Source: Thermus caldilimi (GTDB taxonomy: Bacteria > Deinococcota > Deinococci > Deinococcales > Thermaceae). From it: a DNA stretch of 64,000 nt. Each line of letters begins with the position of its first letter. Position 1 is the first letter of the stretch. The stretch is taken from positions 1,784,796 through 1,848,795 of the forward strand of contig NZ_CP038452.1 in the NCBI RefSeq assembly GCF_004684245.1, given 5' to 3'. The notes beneath the pieces are model-generated. The model had not been told where the DNA came from and did no database searches. It was given only the letters and a program-made list of their open reading frames with translations. A program made the position numbers and the translations under genes. This document shows positions 1 through 7,602 of the stretch, one piece after another.

Positions 1-1
1 G

Positions 2-730
2 CTTCTGGGGGCGGGACTCTTCACCGTGCAGCCCAACGAGGCCGTGGCCCTTACCTTTTTGGGGCGGTACGTGGGGAGCGTGCGGGAGGAGGGTTTCCAC
101 TTCGCCAACCCCCTGGCCCAGCGGAAGCGGGTGTCCTTAAGGGTCCACAACTTCACCTCGGAGAAGCTCAAGGTCAACGATGCCCAAGGGAACCCCATCG
201 AGATCGCCGCGGTGGTGGTTTGGCGGGTGGTGGATACCGCCAAGGCCCTCTTCCAGGTGGAGGACTACCAGAGCTTCGTGGCCATCCAGTCGGAGGCGGC
301 CATAAGGGCCCTGGCGAGCCGCCACCCCTACGACGGGGAAGGGGTTTCCCTGCGGGGCAACCCTGAGGAGATCGCCGAGGAGCTGAAGGCCGAGGTGGAG
401 GCGCGGCTCAAGGTGGCGGGGGTGGAGGTGCTGGAGGCCCGGATCACCCATCTGGCCTACGCCCCCGAGGTGGCCCAGGCCATGCTCCGCCGCCAGCAGG
501 CCCTGGCGGTGGTGGCGGCCCGGAAGCTGATCGTGGAGGCGGCGGTGGGGATGGTTAAGGAGGCCTTGGCGGGCCTCGAGGCCAGCGGGGTGGCCCTGGA
601 TGAGGAGCGCCGGGCGGCCATGGTGAACAACCTCATGGTGGCCCTGGTCTCCGAGGCCCAGGCCCAGCCGGTGGCTCAAAACTTGCACTTATCCACCCCC
701 CGCATACCCATGCGCCAGGGGACCACTTGA
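2..730 (+). CDS. SPFH/band-7 membrane-associated protein, 5' partial, 3' end replaced by IS
   Basis: The frame is open from base 2, so the GTG at 26 is probably internal and the true start lies left of the window. The visible first residues (LLGAGLF) look like the end of a membrane segment. The body has the band-7/SPFH pattern: a beta-rich domain, then a long Ala/Glu-rich helix near residues 110-190 of the visible part. Such proteins form oligomeric membrane scaffolds. An insertion sequence enters after base 674. Upstream the frame reads QAQPV and then gains 18 IS-encoded residues to the stop at 730. Removing the IS and one copy of the GTGG duplication restores VVNVGTLYA and a stop at 1908-1910, so only the last eight native residues are lost. 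The altered protein may still work. Confidence 0.85.
   Translation, partial: LLGAGLFTVQPNEAVALTFLGRYVGSVREEGFHFANPLAQRKRVSLRVHNFTSEKLKVNDAQGNPIEIAAVVVWRVVDTAKALFQVEDYQSFVAIQSEAAIRALASRHPYDGEGVSLRGNPEEIAEELKAEVEARLKVAGVEVLEARITHLAYAPEVAQAMLRRQQALAVVAARKLIVEAAVGMVKEALAGLEASGVALDEERRAAMVNNLMVALVSEAQAQPVAQNLHLSTPRIPMRQGTT
671..674. repeat. Left target-site duplication of the IS4-like element
   Basis: GTGG, repeated at 1881-1884 on the other side of the element. Keeping one copy restores the SPFH frame. Confidence 0.85.
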
Positions 731-1880
731 AAAGGGCCGCCCGGTTCCCTTCGGATGAAGGGTGCCATGCACCAGACGGCCCAAGCTCTACTCTGGACCC
801 TCCTGGCCCTCCTGCCAACCCCCCACCTCCGGGAGTCCCTCAAAGCGCTTCTTCTCCTCCTTCTCACCGGCCACGGCAAGGCCAGGCCCCAGCACAGCAA
901 GACCAAGTCCCCTTCCGCCCTCTCCCGCTTCCTCAACCGCTATCCCTGGCCCACCCGCGCCCTCATCCGCCTGGCTCGCAAGAAGGCCCAGGAAACCCTC
1001 CACCGGGCCAGGCCCAGGCGGGGGCCCAAGCCCAGGCTCCTGGTGGTCCTGGACCTGGTCACCCTGGAGAAGCGGGGCCTCTTCCCCGCCTTGCCCCTCT
1101 CCTTTTTCCACGGCAAGTGGGGGCTCCACCTGGTGGTGCTCTATCTGGTGCTGGGAGAGCTGCGCATCCCCTGGGCCTACCGGGTGTGGCGGGGGAAGGG
1201 GGAGAAGGCCCTTTCCCTCCTTGCCCTGCGTCTTCTGGCCTCCCTGCCCCCCTGGATGCGCAAGTCCTTCCACCTTCGGGTGGTGGCCGATGCTGCCTTC
1301 GGCACCGCCCGGTTTCTTGTGGGGGTGCGGGGGTTGGGTCTGGAAGCGGTGGTGGGGATGCGGCGGGACCGAAAGACGCGGGAGGGGCTTCCCCTCTTTG
1401 GGCTCAGACGGCAGGGGAGCCGGGTGCACCTGCGGGGACTTCCCTTTCCCGTGTGGGTGAGCTGGTACCGCTATCCCTTACCCGGGGGAGGGTGGGAGTG
1501 GCGGTACGTGGTGGCCACCTTTCCCGCGGGGCCACGGACTGTGCTGGTGTGGGGGCGGCGGCGGTTTACCATTGAGCACTTCTTCCGCACGGTAAAGAGC
1601 GAGTTTTCCCTGGGGCGTTTTGGGCAGCGGACGGCCTTGGGGGTGCATCGGTTTCTGGTGTTGTCCTTCCTGGCTTACCTGCTGGCCCACTGGGTGAGGC
1701 TAGCTCCAGACGGGAGAGGTCTTTCTTGGCGGGAGGCTGGGCGGGAGGCGGCGCGCCTGCTTCTGCCGGAGGTGGTCTTGCGGGTCCTCATGGCCGAGCT
1801 GGGAGCTTTGGGTCTTTGGCCTCCGCCTGCGGGGGGAAGGGGGTGTTCATGCAGGGTATTCGGGAGGTGCAAGTTTTGAG
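675..1880 (+). mobile_element. IS4-superfamily insertion sequence (1206 bp)
   Basis: Perfect 14-bp terminal inverted repeats: CTCAAAACTTGCAC at 675-688 and its reverse complement at 1867-1880. A 4-bp direct repeat GTGG flanks the element (671-674 and 1881-1884), as expected of a target duplication. One transposase gene fills the interior. Excision with one GTGG removed rejoins the SPFH reading frame exactly, which confirms the boundaries. No second copy is in this window. Assignment to a family within the IS4/IS701 group is by transposase pattern only. Confidence 0.92.
755..1879 (+). CDS. DDE transposase, IS4/IS701-like
   Basis: The 374-residue protein nearly fills the IS. The probable catalytic triad is Asp100 (LVVLD), Asp179 (RVVADAAFG) and Glu274 (FTIEHFFRTVK). 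The last lies in the helical C-terminal motif typical of IS4-superfamily transposases, followed by a hydrophobic helix. It would cut and join the 14-bp ends. The frame ends only one base before the outer edge of the right inverted repeat, so the C-terminal residues are encoded by the repeat itself. ATG 755 is used; ATG 767 is an alternative. The protein appears full length with no frameshift, so the element may be active. Confidence 0.88.
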   Translation: MKGAMHQTAQALLWTLLALLPTPHLRESLKALLLLLLTGHGKARPQHSKTKSPSALSRFLNRYPWPTRALIRLARKKAQETLHRARPRRGPKPRLLVVLDLVTLEKRGLFPALPLSFFHGKWGLHLVVLYLVLGELRIPWAYRVWRGKGEKALSLLALRLLASLPPWMRKSFHLRVVADAAFGTARFLVGVRGLGLEAVVGMRRDRKTREGLPLFGLRRQGSRVHLRGLPFPVWVSWYRYPLPGGGWEWRYVVATFPAGPRTVLVWGRRRFTIEHFFRTVKSEFSLGRFGQRTALGVHRFLVLSFLAYLLAHWVRLAPDGRGLSWREAGREAARLLLPEVVLRVLMAELGALGLWPPPAGGRGCSCRVFGRCKF

Positions 1881-1920
1881 GTGGTGAACGTGGGGACGCT
1901 CTACGCCTAGGGGCAATGGG

Positions 1921-2106
1921 GTGAAAGAGGAGAAAAAGCGCTTCCTCTTGCGGCTGGACCCGAGGCTCTACCGGGTCCTGGAGAAATGGGCCCAGGACGA
2001 GCTGAGGAGCGTGAACGCCCAAATAGAATACCTCCTGAAGGAGGCAGCCAAGCGGGCGGGGAGGTGGAAGGATGCGGCTACTTCCGAGGAGGGACGGGAA
2101 CCCTAA
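1921..2106 (+). CDS. Small Arc-type ribbon-helix-helix protein
   Basis: A 61-residue protein starting on GTG. The N-terminal strand [35 protein letters not shown] fits the ribbon-helix-helix (Arc/MetJ) fold: one short strand and two helices with the [11 protein letters not shown] second-helix pattern. Such proteins bind operators as dimers. Before the IS insertion it began 10 bp after the SPFH stop codon (1908-1910), so it was probably cotranscribed with the SPFH gene and may now depend on IS-borne or local transcription. It overlaps the next gene by 35 bp. Its target is unknown. Confidence 0.72.
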   Translation: MKEEKKRFLLRLDPRLYRVLEKWAQDELRSVNAQIEYLLKEAAKRAGRWKDAATSEEGREP

Positions 2107-2587
2107 GCGGTTTTTCCTGGGGCTATTCGCCCTCTTCCTCCTGGCCACCCTTGGGGCCAGCGCAGTCCTTGCCCGGGAGAAACCGGAAAGCCTCCCCCTC
2201 CTTCTCGGCTTCCTCCTGCTGGAGCTTCCCGCGGTGGGCGTCCTGCTCTACTGGCTGGCCAGCCTTCCCCAAAGGTTCTTCTACGAGCTACGGGGCCCCG
2301 TGCTCACCCTCCACCTGCCCTTCGGCCACCGCTCGGTTCACCGTTCGCAGGTGAAGGAGGTGCGGCTCCTGGCCTACGCCCTCCCTTGGTGGAGCTACCG
2401 CTACAAGGGGGAGACCTCCATGCCCGGCTACCATCACCGGCGGCTTCGCCTCGAGGGCCTTCCCGTGGAGGCCTTCGTGGGGGCCCGGCGGGGGGAAGGG
2501 GTGCTCCTGTTGCTGAAGGAGGGGAGGGGCCTCCTCCTGAACCCGGAGGACCCAAAGCCCCTCCTTGCCTGGAAGGAGGAACGATGA
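2072..2587 (+). CDS. Membrane protein with two transmembrane helices and a PH-like soluble domain
   Basis: A 171-residue protein. Two hydrophobic helices (about residues 12-35 and 43-65) are followed by a beta-rich domain that begins [17 protein letters not shown] and continues with alternating hydrophobic strands, resembling bacterial PH-domain (bPH) proteins. I do not recognise a specific family. ATG 2072 lies inside the ribbon-helix-helix gene (35-bp overlap), which suggests coupled translation. Its stop overlaps the next start as ATGA (2584-2587). The cluster SPFH, ribbon-helix-helix, this gene and the CPBP protease looks like one operon of membrane functions. Confidence 0.6.
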   Translation: MRLLPRRDGNPKRFFLGLFALFLLATLGASAVLAREKPESLPLLLGFLLLELPAVGVLLYWLASLPQRFFYELRGPVLTLHLPFGHRSVHRSQVKEVRLLAYALPWWSYRYKGETSMPGYHHRRLRLEGLPVEAFVGARRGEGVLLLLKEGRGLLLNPEDPKPLLAWKEER

Positions 2588-3408
2588 ACGCCCTTTACTG
2601 GACCTTCGGCCTTTCGTGGGGGGTTTACCTGCTCTTTTACCTCTTGGGCGGGCGCTGGAACCCTGCCCCAGAAGAGGCGAACCCCGAAACCGCCCTTTTC
2701 CTCACGGCTTTCGGCTTCCTCTACATGTGGCTTCCCGGCTTCGTGGCCCTCTACTTCGCCCGTAAGGAAGGGGTGCGCCTTCCCCTCTCTTTACGACCCA
2801 ACCGCTACTGGCTCTTTGCCTGGCTCTTCCCCGTGGCCCTCACCCTGCTCTCCCTCCCCTTGAGCCTGCCCTTCGCCCCCTGGCGGGGTTTCGCCGCCCT
2901 TTACGGGGGGATACCCCCGGAGGAACTGGCCCTGCTCCCGCAGGGCTTTTTCCGCCTCCTTCCCCTCATCCTCCTCCTCACGGGCCTCCTGGCGGGGGCC
3001 ACGGTGAACCTGCTGGCCGCCCTGGGGGAAGAGCTCATGTGGCGGGGGTACCTATGGGAAAGGCTTCGGGACCGGGGCTTCTGGCCTGCCAGTCTGGAGA
3101 TCGGCTTCTACTGGGGGCTTTGGCACGCTCCTTTGGTCCTCTCCGGCCACAACTACCCCCATGAGCCCCTCTTGGGGGTACCCATGATGGTCCTCTTCGC
3201 CCTCCTCCTCACCCCCGCCCTCCTCTACGTGCGGGAGAAAGGGGGCTCGCTGCTGGCGGCGGCGCTCCTCCACGGCACCCTGAACGCCGTGGCGGGCCTC
3301 TCCTTTCTGCTGGTGGAACGCACCCACGACCTCCTCATCGGGGTGGTGGGGCTCCCCGGGCTTTTCCTCCTTTCCCTCTTCAACCTCTGGCTGAGGAGGC
3401 AGGTATAG
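2584..3408 (+). CDS. CPBP-family intramembrane metalloprotease
   Basis: A 274-residue polytopic membrane protein. It carries the hallmark CPBP/Abi motifs: EELMWRGYL (catalytic Glu-Glu and Arg), then GLWHAPLVL and LLHGTLNAV, each with a metal-binding or catalytic His. This family includes the Rce1-like CAAX proteases; many bacterial members have no known substrate. The start is ATG 2584 in an ATGA overlap with the previous stop. A longer in-frame extension upstream to 2386 exists but runs through the preceding gene and has no membrane-protein character, so I reject it. Confidence 0.85.
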   Translation: MNALYWTFGLSWGVYLLFYLLGGRWNPAPEEANPETALFLTAFGFLYMWLPGFVALYFARKEGVRLPLSLRPNRYWLFAWLFPVALTLLSLPLSLPFAPWRGFAALYGGIPPEELALLPQGFFRLLPLILLLTGLLAGATVNLLAALGEELMWRGYLWERLRDRGFWPASLEIGFYWGLWHAPLVLSGHNYPHEPLLGVPMMVLFALLLTPALLYVREKGGSLLAAALLHGTLNAVAGLSFLLVERTHDLLIGVVGLPGLFLLSLFNLWLRRQV

Positions 3409-3416
3409 TCAAGGGG

Positions 3417-4238
3417 ATGCGGTTTCTGGTGCTTTCGGGGCTTTCCGGGGCGGGCAAGACCACGGCCAAGGGCTTTTTGGAAGACCTGGGCTACTTCATG
3501 GTGGACAACCTCCCCCCAAGCCTGTGGGAAGCCCTTTTGCAGGAACTGAGCCGAAGGGGGGTGGAGCGGGCCGGGGTGGTGCTGGACGCCCGGGCCCTGG
3601 CCTTCTTTGGGGATTTGGAAAAGACCTTGGACGGGCTCAAGCCCACCGTGGTCTACCTCGAGGCCCGCCCCGAGGTCCTCCTGCGCCGCTACAACCTGAC
3701 CCGGAGGGTCCACCCTTTGGGGGCGGGTAACCTCATGCGGGAGATCGGGGAGGAACGCCGCATCCTGGGCCCTCTAAGGGCCAGGGCCCATTTGGTCCTG
3801 GATACCTCGGAGCTTTCCCCAAGGGCCTTGAAGGAAGCCTTGGTGCGCTTTTTGGGGGAGGAAGCGGGCTTTCTTTTGCGCCTCATCTCCTTTGGCTTCA
3901 AGTGGGGCCCGCCCCAGGAAGCCGATCTGGTCCTGGACGTGCGCCCCCTGCCCAACCCCCACTACGACCCCGGCCTCAAGCCCAAGACGGGTCTGGATCC
4001 CGAGGTGCAGGCCTACGTGTTCCGGGAGGAGCACGAACCCTACTACCGGGCTCTGCTGGCGGTGGTAGGGCTGGCAGCGGAAGGAGCCAAGGCCGAGGGA
4101 AGGGCCTTTTACACCGTGGCCGTGGGGTGCACCGGGGGAAGGCACAGAAGCGTGGCGGTAGCGGAACGGCTCGCCGAGGAGCTCTCAAGCCGCTTCCGGG
4201 TGGAGGTAAGCCACCGCGATGTGGACAAGGAGGAATAG
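3417..4238 (+). CDS. rapZ: RapZ-family nucleotide-binding protein
   Basis: 273 residues, close to the usual 280-290. Walker A is GLSGAGKT at residues 8-15, followed by the family signature GYFMVDNLPPSL. The conserved C-terminal domain ends with VAVGCTGGRHRSVAVAERL. In Escherichia coli RapZ is an RNase adaptor tuning GlmS (amino-sugar supply); in Bacillus the homologue YvcJ sits next to yvcK. The same pairing occurs here: the gene overlaps glmR by 20 bp. A box TATAGT lies 8 nt before the ATG, so it may be transcribed separately from the CPBP gene. Confidence 0.93.
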   Translation: MRFLVLSGLSGAGKTTAKGFLEDLGYFMVDNLPPSLWEALLQELSRRGVERAGVVLDARALAFFGDLEKTLDGLKPTVVYLEARPEVLLRRYNLTRRVHPLGAGNLMREIGEERRILGPLRARAHLVLDTSELSPRALKEALVRFLGEEAGFLLRLISFGFKWGPPQEADLVLDVRPLPNPHYDPGLKPKTGLDPEVQAYVFREEHEPYYRALLAVVGLAAEGAKAEGRAFYTVAVGCTGGRHRSVAVAERLAEELSSRFRVEVSHRDVDKEE

Positions 4239-5472
4239 GCCACTGGGATTCTACCGGGTAGCCAAAGGGCTCGCCCGGCGCTTTCCCCCGCTTCGCTGGC
4301 TCTACCCAGGGATGCGGGTCAAGCGCTACGCTGCCTTGGCAGGCCTGGGGGTAGGCCTCATGGCCTACGGGCTGGCCCGCTTCCTCCCTCCCCCACCCCC
4401 GGAACCCTGGGCCTTGGTCCTTGTCCTCCTGGGCCTCGCCCTCTTGGTGGGAGGGGTAAGGAGCATGAACCGGAGCATGCTCTCCGCCTTCACCGAGCCG
4501 GAGGAGGTTCCCGAAAAGGTCTACGTGCGCAGGAGGCTAGAGCAGGGCCCCAAGGTGGTGGCCTTTGGCGGCGGAACCGGGCTTTCCCGGGTGCTGAGGG
4601 GCCTGAAGGAGCACACGGCCAACACCACCGCCATCGTGGCGGTGACCGACGATGGAGGCTCCACGGGCCGGCTACGCCTGGCCTTCGGCCTGCCGGCGGT
4701 GGGGGATCTGGTGGATTGCCTGGCGGCGCTTTCCGATCACCCTGCCCTTCCCAAGCTCCTGCACCACCGCTTCCAGGAAGGGGAGTTTAAGGGCCACACC
4801 TTCGGCAACCTCTTCCTCTTGACCCTGAACCAGGAGGCCCGGGATTTCGCCCAGGCTATCCTCGAGGCCAACGCCATTCTGCAGCTTCGGGGCCAGGTCT
4901 TTCCCGCCACCCCCGAGGCCGTGCGGCTTAGGGCCCGCTTCCGCGATGGCTCGGAGGTGGTGGGGGAAGTGGCCATCCGGGAAAAAAGGGGGCGGATCCA
5001 GGAGGTCTTCCTGGAACCCGAACCCCAGCGGGTCATGGAGGAAGCCCTCAGGGCCATCCGTCAGGCGGACCTCCTGGTTCTGGGCCCGGGAAGCCTCTAC
5101 ACCAGCGTCATCCCCAGCTTCCTGCCCAAGCCCCTCCTGGAGGCCATGGCCAAGGCCAAGGCTCCCCTGGTCTACGTGGTGAACCTCATGACCGAACCCG
5201 GGGAAACCGACGGCTACACCGCCTACGACCACTACAAGGCCGTCGCCTATCACCTGGGCCGAAGGCCCGAGGTGGTTCTGGTGCACACCGCCCCCATCCC
5301 CCAGGAGGTCCTGAAGCGCTATGCCGAGGAAGGGCGCTTTCCTGTGGCCTTTGACCCCAGGCCCTTTGCCGTGGATGGGGTGCGGGTGATCATGGGAGAC
5401 TTCCGGGAGGAGGGTCCCTTGGCCCAGCACGATCCGGAAAAGGTGGTGAGGGCCCTCGTTTCCCTGGTATAA
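4219..5472 (+). CDS. glmR: GlmR/YvcK gluconeogenesis and cell-wall regulator with N-terminal membrane helices
   Basis: 417 residues. The CofD/YvcK core starts at VVAFGGGTGLSRVL (FGGGTG at residues 116-121) and contains VTDDGGSTGRLR, GDLVDCLAAL and LGPGSLYTSVIP. Bacillus homologues bind UDP-GlcNAc and stimulate GlmS. Unlike the about 320-residue Bacillus protein, this one has about 100 extra N-terminal residues with two hydrophobic helices (about 36-55 and 63-80), so it is probably membrane-anchored. Such long forms are known in some other phyla. The first 20 bp lie inside rapZ, implying translational coupling. Confidence 0.92.
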   Translation: MWTRRNRPLGFYRVAKGLARRFPPLRWLYPGMRVKRYAALAGLGVGLMAYGLARFLPPPPPEPWALVLVLLGLALLVGGVRSMNRSMLSAFTEPEEVPEKVYVRRRLEQGPKVVAFGGGTGLSRVLRGLKEHTANTTAIVAVTDDGGSTGRLRLAFGLPAVGDLVDCLAALSDHPALPKLLHHRFQEGEFKGHTFGNLFLLTLNQEARDFAQAILEANAILQLRGQVFPATPEAVRLRARFRDGSEVVGEVAIREKRGRIQEVFLEPEPQRVMEEALRAIRQADLLVLGPGSLYTSVIPSFLPKPLLEAMAKAKAPLVYVVNLMTEPGETDGYTAYDHYKAVAYHLGRRPEVVLVHTAPIPQEVLKRYAEEGRFPVAFDPRPFAVDGVRVIMGDFREEGPLAQHDPEKVVRALVSLV

Positions 5473-5474
5473 AG

Positions 5475-6179
5475 ATGGGCGTGCTTTTCCTCTTCCAGGA
5501 TCCCTTGGGCGACGATCAAGGCCTGGCCTACCTCTATCCCCGGGCAGCCCTGTTCCAGGAGGCGGGGGAGGGTTATGCCGACCTCCTGGCCCTGGCGGGG
5601 GAAGAACGGGAAGGGAAGCTGGTCCTTAAGGTGCGCCTGAGCCGCTACCCGAATCCCCTCGAGGGGCCCTTGGGCTTCAGCCTGGCCACGGTGGCCCTCT
5701 GGTTGGACACCGGGGAAGGAGGGGAGGAGGCCTTGCTTCCCGGGCTTGCCACCCCCCCCGGCCAAGGCTGGGAGGTGGCCTATGTCCTCACGGGCTTCGG
5801 GGGGGAGAAGCGCACCCCGGCTGGGGAAAGATCGCCCGTAAGGGTATGGCGGGAAGGGGAATGGGTAGCGGTGGACACGGGGCTTTCCCCAGGACCCTAC
5901 GGCTACTACGGGGCGGTGGGCCTCTTTGACCCCTTTGCCCCTTGGTACCTGCGCCCCATAGCCCCGGAAGGCGGCCCCTGGACCCTGGGGGCCCCGGCGG
6001 GAAGCCCCCCAGTGGTGGACCTTTTGACGGAGGCACCCCTGGACCAGGTAAAGGCCTACCAAACCGGCATCCTGAAGCCCTTAAGGCCCAAGGGGTTCAC
6101 CCTTAAGAGGGAAAGCCTCCTGGCCTTTGCCCTGGGCGGGGCCTCCCTCCTCCTGGCCTTCCTCCTCCGCAAGCCCTAG
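5475..6179 (+). CDS. DOMON/glucodextranase-C-like domain protein with C-terminal membrane anchor
   Basis: 234 residues. The opening FLFQDPLGDDQGLAYLYP resembles the C-terminal DOMON-like domain of glucodextranases (DP-GDD-G-Y-YP pattern), a beta-sandwich sugar- or ligand-binding fold. The strand-rich body ends near residue 205. A hydrophobic segment at about 216-231 followed by RKP would tether it to the membrane. There is no N-terminal signal, so which side it faces is unclear. It begins two bases after the glmR stop codon and is likely in the rapZ-glmR operon, suggesting an envelope-sugar link. Family call is by motif resemblance only. Confidence 0.6.
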   Translation: MGVLFLFQDPLGDDQGLAYLYPRAALFQEAGEGYADLLALAGEEREGKLVLKVRLSRYPNPLEGPLGFSLATVALWLDTGEGGEEALLPGLATPPGQGWEVAYVLTGFGGEKRTPAGERSPVRVWREGEWVAVDTGLSPGPYGYYGAVGLFDPFAPWYLRPIAPEGGPWTLGAPAGSPPVVDLLTEAPLDQVKAYQTGILKPLRPKGFTLKRESLLAFALGGASLLLAFLLRKP

Positions 6180-6496
6180 AGGGGACGCAAATCCTCGAGA
6201 AGAAGCCAGCCCACCCCCTTGGGAAGCCCCTCCAGCATCCCCTGCACCACCGGGGCCAGGGTTTCCGTCAGGGGCTTCAGGGCCTCGAGCGGCTCCTCGG
6301 TAAGAAACAGGAGGGTGAGCTGGTAGAAGCGCTGGGTATGGGTGGGGGTACCGTCCTCAAAGAAGGGCGTGGGGGGCGGCACCTCGTCCAGGAGAAGCCT
6401 GGCCCCCTCCACCTCCTGGGGAAGTAGGGTTTTCAGGTCCAGGGCAAGCTCCCTGGGGTACCAGAGGTAGCCCTGGAACAGGCGCACCGCTTGCAC
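6176..6496 (-). CDS. Conserved hypothetical protein
   Basis: 106 residues from a GTG start. No signal peptide, membrane helix or motif that I recognise. Four bases separate its start from the alr stop codon, so it is probably cotranscribed with priA and alr and is last in that operon. It overlaps the stop codon of the convergent DOMON-like gene by 4 bp. Its length and acidic, mixed-helix composition are consistent with a small cytoplasmic protein. Confidence 0.6.
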   Translation of the reverse strand: MQAVRLFQGYLWYPRELALDLKTLLPQEVEGARLLLDEVPPPTPFFEDGTPTHTQRFYQLTLLFLTEEPLEALKPLTETLAPVVQGMLEGLPKGVGWLLLEDLRPL

Positions 6497-6500
6497 CCGT

Positions 6501-7600
6501 CTAGTTTAGAACCTCCCACACCTCCTCGCCATAGCGGTAAACCCGAGGAAGCCTCCGGGAAAGGTGCACCGCCACCTCGTAAGGGATGGTCCCCCGGGCC
6601 TCGGCCCAGGCACAAAGCCCCGTGGGGCCGAAATCCGGGGAGAGCACCTCCAAGACCGCCTCCAGGGGCAAAGGCCCCGGGGAAAGGACCGTGGTCTGGT
6701 CCATGGAGATGCGGCCCGCCACCGGGTAAAGGCCTCCTTCGGGGCCCTTCACGAAGCGGACCGCCCCCCGGGGAAGCCCGTCAGCGTAGCCCACGGGCAA
6801 GGTCAAGAGCCACTCCCCACCCCGGGCCACGTACTCCCCTCCGTAGCCCACCCGGTCGCCTGCCCTCAGCTCTTTTACCAGGGTGGGCCGGGCGAGAAGG
6901 CGAAGGATGGGCTTCAGGCCGAAACCTGGGATGAGGCCATAGAGGGCGAGCCCCACCCGCACGTTCTCCCCCCGTGTAGCAGAAGCCCGTGGGAGTTTTC
7001 CAGATGGTAGAAGTAGCCTTTTCCTAAAGCCTCCCGCACCCCTTGGAAGCGGCTTCTTTGCACCTCCACGAAGGCTGCGTCCTCCCCGGCGGTGGCCAGG
7101 TGGGTATAGACTCCCTCCACCCTTATCCCCAAGGCCTCCACCGCCAGGAGGGCACCCTTGGCCTTCTCCCAGGGAAAGCCCACCCGGTTCATCCCCGTGT
7201 CCACCTTGAGGTGGGCCCTGGGGGTTAGGCCCAGGGCCCGGGCCCTCTCCGCCAGGGCCTGGGCCGCCTCGAGGGTGGAAAGGCCCGGCACCAGGTTCCA
7301 GCGCAGGGCCTCCTCCGCCTCCAAGGGGTGGAGGCTTCCCAAAAGGAGGACCTCCCCCTCCACTCCGCCTTTTCGCAGGGCCCTCCCCTCCCCCACCGTG
7401 GCCACCGCCACCCGCCTGGCCCCCTTTTGGAAGAGGAAGCGGGCCAGGGGCAAGGCCCCGTGCCCGTAAGCGTCTGCTTTAAGCACGGGAATCACCTCCC
7501 CTCTGGCCCTAGCCCTTAGAAGAAGCCAGTTGGCCTCGAGGGCCTTAAGGTCTACCTCCATCCAGGCCCGGGCCCCGAGGTACGCCATCGCGTGACCCAT
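6501..7600 (-). pseudogene. alr: Alanine racemase, frameshifted as read
   Basis: PLP-dependent racemase making D-alanine for peptidoglycan. The N-terminal part carries the PLP lysine motif VLKADAYGHG (Lys41) and reads to HLENSHGLLLHGG. The rest lies in another frame and contains RVGLALYGLIPG, GYGGEYVA (catalytic-Tyr region), LPVGYADGLPRG and GRISMDQT. The break is at six consecutive C (6968-6973, plus strand). A seventh base rejoins the frames as HGGENVRVGLALY and gives 366 residues, the normal length. All catalytic motifs are intact. Sequencing error or transcriptional slippage is more likely than loss of function. The start abuts the priA stop codon. Confidence 0.9.
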
Positions 7601-7602
7601 GC

